A model generated the notes under the pieces. That model was given only the letters and a program-made list of their open reading frames with translations. It was not told the origin of the DNA and did not search any database. A stretch of DNA of 64,000 bases. Source: Elmis aenea. Its lineage: Eukaryota > Arthropoda > Insecta > Coleoptera > Elmidae. Position numbers and translations under genes: made by a program. The stretch is taken from contig OX393579.1 in the NCBI GenBank assembly GCA_947652605.1, positions 47,932,970-47,996,969 of the forward strand. Reading direction: 5' to 3'. Positions 56,901 to 64,000 of the stretch are shown here, one piece after another; position 1 is the first letter of the stretch, and every line of letters begins with the position of its first letter.

Positions 56901-57487
56901 TTAAGATGGGGTTACAATTAAACCAGAAGAATTGTAAAGTTATGTCCATTGGAAGAAGTCAGCAGAATGCAATCCTAGAAGTAACTACGACATTGGGAAA
57001 AATGAGTCTGGAAGAAGTGATGAGTTTGTCTATCTGGGTGCCAGAATAACGAAAAACTCTGATGAAGAAAAAGAAATGGAGGCGAGATTAATAAAAACGA
57101 ATAAATGTGCCGGACGGAGCCCTGAACCAACTACTAAGGGCGAAACAGCTATCTAGAGATGCTGAATTCCGCCTTAACAAAACAGTATTGCGACCAACAG
57201 CCCTATATGCCTGCGAAACTTGGATACTAAATAAGAAAACACAGGAAAGATTGCAGAGATGGGAGAGAAAAATACTTAGAAGAGTTTTGGGAGGAACGAA
57301 ACCAGAACAAGGGTATGAGAGAAGAACAAACAGGGAAAATTATGAAACATACAAGGGACCAGCAATTGACTTGATAATAAATGCCAAAAGATTACAGTGG
57401 CTGGGTCATATCGAAAGAATGGCATATGGGCGAACACCAAAAACGATAGCCTGGAAAACACCAAATTACAAGAAGAAGAAAGGTTGA
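56901..57487 (+). pseudogene. RTE reverse transcriptase C-terminal part
   Basis: After a frameshifted start, the frame from 57107 reads LSRDAEFRLNKTVLRPTALY then ACETWILNKKTQERLQRWER and AKRLQWLGHIERMAYGRTPK. This is the characteristic thumb/C-terminal region (K..V.RP..LYG.ETW, LQWLGHxxRM) of RTE-like polyproteins. It is out of frame with the palm part. Confidence 0.82.
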
Positions 57488-57774
57488 TCGAGAAGACGGT
57501 GGAGAGAAGCAGTTCTATCAGACTGAAAATAAAGGGTATGAGACTGGAAAACCAAAGCCAAAATGAGAAAAAATTGAAAGAGGAACACGGAGCTGCGGGC
57601 CTAAGCGGTCTGAAAAAGAAGCTTTCTTTATATACACATTTTGTTTTTCTGAATATAATTCATACATACAAGCCATGCCAGAATGATGATTTTGTAAGTT
57701 TTTAGTTATATTTTGTTCGTTAAGAATGAACGTTAGTCCTACACCTGACGGTAGAGGGACTTCTGACTAAACGA

Positions 57775-59639
57775 AAAATAAGAATGAACGTGTGTGTTGG
57801 TTTTTATGACCATTAATATTTGGTTTCTGGTCATATTTAATTTGCTACATTGAATATGTATCAATAAAATAATTTTGGTCTCATTTAAAGTCTTATTAAA
57901 ATGGAGGAGTCTGTAAAATATACTTAGGTATGGTTAGGTTTTCGCAATTTTTAAAAAATCGTGTTGGTGTTCTGCGTCAAAATAAATTTGGAATCCGCTG
58001 TCTTACAATGTTCCTGGTTAAATTTGAGGGCTCCTCGTATTAAGTCATTTAATTAACAGCAAGCAGTCTGTTTTAAATATTAAAATATGAAAATATATTC
58101 GTTCATGCATTATTCATTGGTCAAAATTTTTCTTGTACAGAGAATAACTTCAGTTTTAATCCCCACTGACTTAGCTGATAGTTGGGCATTAAGTTTTAAA
58201 ACTCTTGGAGCTTAAGGAACTTTATGTTCTCAAATTAAAGTTTCCATCTCGGATTTAATGAATTGTCCGGAAGTAAAATATTTTACCACGTTTAAATAAT
58301 CATTTAAAATTTCAACGATTAAATACCTATCATAAAAGTTATCTTTTGGCATTGTGAGAGTGATTGCTGTTTTATTAAAGCTTGCAGATGTATTATCTTT
58401 GCTGATGAAATGGACAATTAAATTTCATCTATGGTTTAAATGTGCAATACTGCTTTAATGAATATAACGATTTTAGATTTTTTTAATCTAATCACACCAA
58501 TTTAAGGCAATTTTAAAACGCGTTTTTTACCTCGTATCCTGAATTGTTTCAACTGATAGGCTCTAACGAAATGCGACGTGGCTTGTTCAGCCGTGGAACA
58601 AGAAATAATTTATTGTTGTAGTGGAAGCCCTGAAATACTCTATTTGTGTTATTGTAAGCATTGTGCAAACAGAGTAATGGTTTCTGGAATCGCAGCTCGA
58701 CTCCTACAGATCGCATTATTATGACAGTGGTAATTCTAAGATAGATTTATTTCCATAAACTTGGGGCTTAATAAAAGGAAACAGGTTTGATATCCAATGC
58801 ATGTATTAACTTACATTTGCAAGGCGGAAAACCAATGGAGCTTTACTGATATATTTCAAGCATGTAAACTAAACATAAAACAAATAACTTTTCAAATACA
58901 GGGATTTGCAAAAGACTTCACATACTTTGATGAAATAAAATACATTTCGAATGTTCTTCTTCCTAATGGGCCTTATCTTTGGCAATCAAATTGAGAGTCT
59001 CTTGCTTTTTCAATTCCTGTTCTTATTTATTGACACTTGCTTACATTTTGGCATTTGTTTTGCATCAGCGCGGCCTACTTCGGTGCATAAAAATGTAATT
59101 TAATGGCAACGTTTGTGAAAAGTATTAAATATCTCAACAACAACGGGGTTTAGACATAGGACAATCTCCCTGAAGAGGAGAAAAAAGCTATTGAATAGCG
59201 AAATAAAATATAGGCAGTTACATTTGGAAAAAATGAGTTATGTCACTATGAAGTTTGGGAAGTTTGGCTTTTTTTGTGAACACCATGACACTAAATTCAA
59301 ATTTTTTACTATCAAAATGTTGCTCTTAAAACGGAGTAACATTATTGCTTAAACTTATTTCTTAACTTAAAAAACCAGCTCGCTACGATTTTTAAGTTAA
59401 GTCTGCTTATGTAAGATTTTTCAGAAAAAATGTTAAGTTGGCAACACTGACACGAATCAAAAAATGAACAGACGTTAATGTAGAGATTGAAAAATAACAT
59501 CGGAAGACCTAAAACGATAAACGGTGTTCCATTAAAAAAAAACTTTGTTTTTGTTATAACGCAAAAATGGGATTACTAAAAATAATTTTACTATGTAGAT
59601 CTTTAAAGCCAATAATTTTGTCCTAAAGTTATTTTTCTA
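57775..59639. other. Intron stretch, nothing recognised
   Basis: AT-rich sequence; no coding or repeat boundary found. Confidence 0.45.
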
Positions 59640-59643
59640 TCTG

Positions 59644-59935
59644 CTACGGGCAGGGCGGGGGGCTAGGAAAGCCCGATGCACTGTTGCAGGACCCTGTATA
59701 ATAGGAGTCCCAACACGCCTCCCTGTAGAACGCCAGAATTAATAGTATATTCGTTCGTATATTAAATTTGTCTTCGTGCTTATCTAGAAAATATGTTTCG
59801 CGTATGAAGGACTTAAGAATTTTAAATATATTGTGTGGAAGATTTTGTTTAATCTTGTATAGCAATCTAGAGTGCCACATCTTATCGAAGGCTTGCATTA
59901 CGCCTAGAAATGACGCCTTACAGTATTTTAATTAT
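59644..59935 (-). pseudogene. Jockey reverse transcriptase fragment (motifs A to B)
   Basis: The minus strand reads ASFLGVMQAFDKMWHSRLLY, then KIKQNLPHNIFKILKSFI and later SGVLQGGVLG.LLY. These are motif A (normally FLDVxQAFDKVWH, the catalytic Asp here replaced by Gly) and the motif B block of jockey reverse transcriptase. Frameshifts separate them; the FADD motif was not found. Confidence 0.75.
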
Positions 59936-60227
59936 CTATATTTTCGATTAAAAAAATTAAGTATTTGCATGTTTTCTGTTTTTTTTTTTTAAGTCGTTAT
60001 GCATTATTACTATATGTACGTACTTTTGTGTAAACCTTTCGCAATTAAAAGGCATCATTTAATGAGGTTTGTTAAATTTTTTTAAGCAGATTTTAATAAT
60101 GAAAATACTCGTTTTTTATATTTTAATATTTAGATAATCATGTAGGAGTATAACACATATATGTATAACTGCAAGGCAAAGGGCCAAAAGAACTGGCAGA
60201 TATTATAGTGTTTACCACAGATTAAAT

Positions 60228-61334
60228 CAGGGACTGAGAACGGAACGAAAACGAAAACGTTAAACCAAATTAACCAAAATTTTTTTAAGAACGAAAACGA
60301 AATTATTATTTTTTGTTCAAGAACGAAAACGAAATAAATGTTTTTCAAAACCGGTTTTAACCGGTTTTATCACTATTTAAATTTTATTTGTTAAACAGAA
60401 ACGCGAATTCACCTTTCATGCTGGGGAGGCTCCACGAGGCAGTAAAAAATCTCACTTGAAATAAGTGAGCTTCACTTTTCTCCACATATTTACATGAATA
60501 TGTATTAACAACTTTATTGTTTATACTTTCAATTTCGTGTAACACAAGAAACGGTACAGATATTCTCTGTACACTTGGATATATATTTATATTATTAATG
60601 TGTATCTTTTATTTGCGTTTATGGAGTTAATAAAAGTAAAATTTACTCTTACTTCGAAAAGGACTAATGTAAAAGAAGATTTATTGTCTGATGTGTTGCT
60701 AGTAAGATTGTGAAAATGTATAGGTATTGTATGGTATGTACAAACTTTTAAGTATATTTCAAGTGAATTTTTTATATATTATTAATGTGCATGTTTTATT
60801 TGATTTTAGAGTTAATTTAAGTTTTTTTCTAATATTTTTTTTTAATTTATAACATTCATGGGAACATAAAGTGAATTATCCACTTGAATTCATTCTTTTG
60901 TCTTTTTAAATAATTACAGCAGGATCTAATTTAATTCAAATTCATAGATTTTTAGTACTAAAACACATTTAAAACAGCACGCTATATTTTTATATTTTTA
61001 GGTAGAGATCGTGTGTCCAATTTAAACTAATCAAGTTGTATTTTTGCACCTACCTTAAAATATGCTGTCCGTGAGCATCAAAACCCATTGTCATCGTTTC
61101 TATTTTAGTGGAGACGCAAATATTGTTATCGTATTTATAGTGGGTTGTAGTGACTTGAAAAAAAATTAAAGTCCTCGATTTTTTGACGACAAAAAAATTC
61201 TAAAACCAGTTTTAACCGTTATTATTTCGGTTCACGAAAACGAAAAAGGAATTTTTTCGGTAAGAACGAAAACGATATATTTCGTTTTCGTTCCGAACAG
61301 AAACGAACGAAATTTTTTTCGTTTTTAGTCCCTG
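60228..61334. mobile_element. hAT-type MITE with perfect 8-bp duplication
   Basis: GATTAAAT at 60220-60227 and 61335-61342 flanks an element starting CAGGGACTGAGAACG and ending CGTTTTTAGTCCCTG. Subterminal repeats of gaacgaaaacgaaa are present at both ends in inverted orientation, and both sides have aaaccggttttaaccg-like sequence. No transposase. Confidence 0.9.
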
Positions 61335-62765
61335 GATTAAATCTATCGAAATATATCATTGTGTTTTACTTTTAATTAATTTAGTACTCAATTTAATGTG
61401 GTATTACTTCATTTCATAAATTTTGGTACCAAGTATGCGCCAAAGAATTAATGATGTAATTTTAACGTATATATGTTAGATGAACAAAAATAAATGAAAA
61501 AAAAAAACACAAAGTAAAACATGGATAATTGAATTTCGGCGAGGTTTTCTGTGTAGCATTAAAGCAATTGGATTTATAATAGTAAAGGACGTTTGCTTGA
61601 AAAGTAACTTTCAGATAATTCAGTTACGCTCTTATTTTATTTTTCAGATTCAATGTTTAAACATGCCATAAAAGATGAAAATTTTGATGTATTTGCAGTA
61701 TAATTTAATAGCTGAATATGTGCAGTTAAAAATTGTTTATGACTCAATTCCACAGTAACATTTTTGTGGGTTTTAATCTACTCTTTGGCATAAACAAATG
61801 AAGATATTTTTCGAAAAAAACATTGAGAACAATATATTTTAAATTAAAATTTAAGATGAAAAAGTGTTGCTTCTGTTTTAATCAGTAATTAAGTTTACCA
61901 TATTCAGGTTAACATCATAAGAAACTTTTAAATCCTAACGCATTCTAATTTAAACTACCACAGCATATTTTTTTCTGTTTCAGAATCTGAAAGTACTCGA
62001 TTTTAATTTACATTATTACTACTCTTTAACTTTTATATGCTTGACGTTAATTTAGTAATAATTAATGTATTCGTTTCTTTAAATATTATTTTTTCGGTCT
62101 AATAAGAATGGTGCATTTATGCTTAAAGGTTTGTCTATATCTTGTGACATATTTAAAACCCAATACTAACACCTTATTAAAACTTCGGTTTAGTTAAAGG
62201 GCAATTTACAACTTTTACTTTAGCCTGCGTAAAATAAAAATACTTTTAAGATATGCTTAGAAAACTTTAGCTTTCATCCAAGAAATATTATTATTAAACG
62301 TAAACGGTAACAGGCAAAGTCATATAACTTAACACATCCGTCTTCGAACAGCCCTTTTACATAACTTTATCACTGGATACTGCAGTTCCCTTAGCTGGTT
62401 ATAATGTAGGGCACAAATTTTCGACCTTTACGAATTTACATGTCGTAACATCTTCACTTCTTCTTTCTAAATTAAGTAAAAAAAGTTATTGTTTTTTAAT
62501 TGATTTTTGCACATATTTTGAAAAGTTGTGTGTGTTAGTTGCTACTTAATCGTTGCTAAGCAACATCGTATATATTTTAAAATCTCTAATTGACTGAGTT
62601 ACAAAACGCTATTTTGGTATTAAGTTTCAAAAGAATGTTTAGTAGAATACAAAAGTTTTACCTGCGACTTTATTTTTAATTTATAAGATAAGATCGTCAT
62701 GAAATTGTTTAGTAAATAATTTTTAAAGACAGTTTTTGTGTTGATTTAAAACTGTAGATTAGCCC
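61335..62765. other. Intron stretch, nothing recognised
   Basis: AT-rich DNA. Possible acceptors (ttttcag at 61641, ctgtttcag at 61982) are followed by very short open frames and were not accepted as exons. Confidence 0.4.
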
Positions 62766-63000
62766 AGGGGTGGGCAAATGCCAACCGCGACAGCTTACAA
62801 TGCGTCCCGCTGCATGAAATGTTTTTTTCGAAGTTAAATAAATTTGACGAACTACAATTTATTTTTGGATTTATCAAATTCTCAAAAAATTTGTGGCCAG
62901 CAAAAAAAAATTAACACCCCTCACATCAAAATCTATTCCGACCCGCGTCATCCTGACTAATTTTCTACCGGCCCTCTGCAGAAAAAAAATGCCCACCTAT
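62766..63000. mobile_element. Probable hAT-type MITE
   Basis: CAGGGGTGGGCAAA at the left and TTTGCCCACC-like aatgcccacctatg at the right are inverted. Both ends have tgcgtcccgc / gacccgcgtc subterminal GC-rich blocks. The flanks gtagatta and gtagatgc could be a worn duplication. Confidence 0.55.
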
Positions 63001-63073
63001 GACGTAGATGCACTCTTAAAAAATAAACAAAGATCAGTTTATATATAAAAAATTAAAATATCTCTTATACATA

Positions 63074-63490
63074 CACAGGGTGTTTCTTAAATATCGCGAA
63101 AAAAATCTGGAGGTGATTCCTTATCGAAAATTAAGGGCGGGTCTTTCATACAATTTTTTTTCCTTAGGCGTCTCCTTTCGGAGTTACACCTCTTAAAGGG
63201 GAACGGTAAAATTAGGTTTTTATTTTATTTCTCAAATTTGGATAAATGTAGGAGAATGATATTTGGTAGATGTTTTATGCTTATTAAACGGTTTCCCGTA
63301 GTCAAATTTTCAATCATTTCCCACCTTCACAAGGGGCTGAAAAGTGCGACCCCTGTTAATTTTTCAATCAGAACTTTTTGGTGGGTTAAAAGTTTGCAAT
63401 TTTTTTTTTTTTAAAGCTTGATTTATTTTGAAACTTTATTTTTAGTTTTTCCTGAAAAAGCGACAGTTTTTGAGTAAAAGATAAAATAAG
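63074..63490. mobile_element. MITE family B, solo left arm
   Basis: It begins acagggtgtttcttaaatat and follows the family B order (gattccttatcgaaaattaa, cgtctcctttcggagttaca, accttcacaaggggctgaaa). The second arm is absent. Confidence 0.75.
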
Positions 63491-64000
63491 TAATTTTTAT
63501 AATTATGGCTACATTTTAAAAAAATGAAAACAAATTTGCTACAAAGACTATCGAATTACACAACAATACTACAAAATTATAATAATTGATACAGCAGACA
63601 AAATGGTAACTGTCATTTGACATTTAATTAGTTGTTTTTTGTTTCTTTTTTAATAGATAGCTTGATAAGTGATTGGTGAAATACGATTTTTTCTAATTTT
63701 ATTGCCTATTTATAAAATTAGATATAGCAAGTAATACCTCATTAAAAAAAAGGAAGAAAAAACGCACATTTACCTTTTCCACAGCCAACTTGTAAGTAAT
63801 AAAAAAATCTAAAATAACAGTTACATTTTACCTTAAAAATTATCTTTAAAAAGTACTAATAACATTGATCTAATAAATAAAAAAAAAGAGTTATGAGATA
63901 AATTTAATATTTTTACAATTTTTGCTATAACATCTGAAGTACGAGGAATTTTGTACCTACTTTTAAAAATTGACTGTAGCTCCTCTCCTGAGAATAATTA

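Larger units (their letters stand above)
55331..57774 (+). mobile_element. RTE-like retrotransposon, 5'-truncated, split by a piggyBac-like element
   Basis: The left part (55342-55582) carries WITPRQGGPLSTLLFNIKLA and the catalytic YADDI (reverse transcriptase palm). After the insertion (55583-56900) the element continues KMGLQLNQKNCKVMSIGRS, then VYLGARITKNSDEEKEMEAR and the C-terminal tail. The 3' end (cctgacggtagagggacttc) is the same as in the copy at 1113-1505. Confidence 0.82.

Noticed and set aside
61641..62005. Candidate host exons after ttttcag and ctgtttcag
   Set aside because: Both are followed by frames closing within a few codons and lack donors in phase.

Overview
The window looks like AT-rich, intron-dominated DNA from a large, transposon-loaded insect genome. 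Evidence: mariner/Tc1, piggyBac, hAT, Helitron, jockey-, CR1- and RTE-like and Penelope-like relics side by side, plus many foldback elements whose ends carry TACAGGGTG. A beetle is plausible, but nothing in the sequence proves the order. No tRNA, rRNA or CRISPR array was recognised.

The only convincing host gene is on the + strand. Four small exons (7941-8049, 10713-10935, 16615-16779, 32944-33024) have canonical splice sites and compatible phases. They encode about 190 residues of an F-BAR-type helical domain. Its introns are about 2.7, 5.7 and 16.2 kb, and at least 31 kb more follow without a recognisable next exon. Almost everything else is intronic mobile DNA.

Layout: 0-4.3 kb holds a mariner scrap, an RTE tail and a 164-bp-arm hairpin. 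4.3-7.5 kb is a large foldback element carrying a Tc1/mariner-type transposase remnant, itself hit by a hAT MITE (perfect 8-bp duplication) and a CR1-like insertion. 8.3-10.45 kb is a mariner split by Penelope-like and RTE-like DNA. 11.8-13.6 kb is an RTE relic split by a jockey relic. 14-22 kb holds foldbacks, a mariner relic and a jockey relic. 22.7-25.8 kb is a near-intact piggyBac inside a foldback element, with both TTAA target copies present. 25.8-31 kb holds nested MITEs and three hAT-type elements. 33.3-35.0 kb is a foldback. 36.07-36.82 kb is a head-to-tail Helitron pair. 37.96-39.70 kb is a Tc1/mariner-type element with clear ends, TA duplications and a probable 53-nt intron. 43-44.6 kb is a mariner relic. 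47.6 kb is a structured hairpin. 48.9-50.9 kb is a THAP-bearing DNA element. 54.2-57.8 kb is a foldback, a hAT relic and an RTE split by a deleted piggyBac-like element. 59.6-63.5 kb holds a jockey relic, a hAT MITE and further MITEs.

The host exons form one transcription unit; the transposons are independent lodgers. The strongest unusual signals are complete insertion events readable in the window (target duplications, pre-insertion site copies), and a family of long hairpins whose stems are broken by symmetric GA/GA mismatches.
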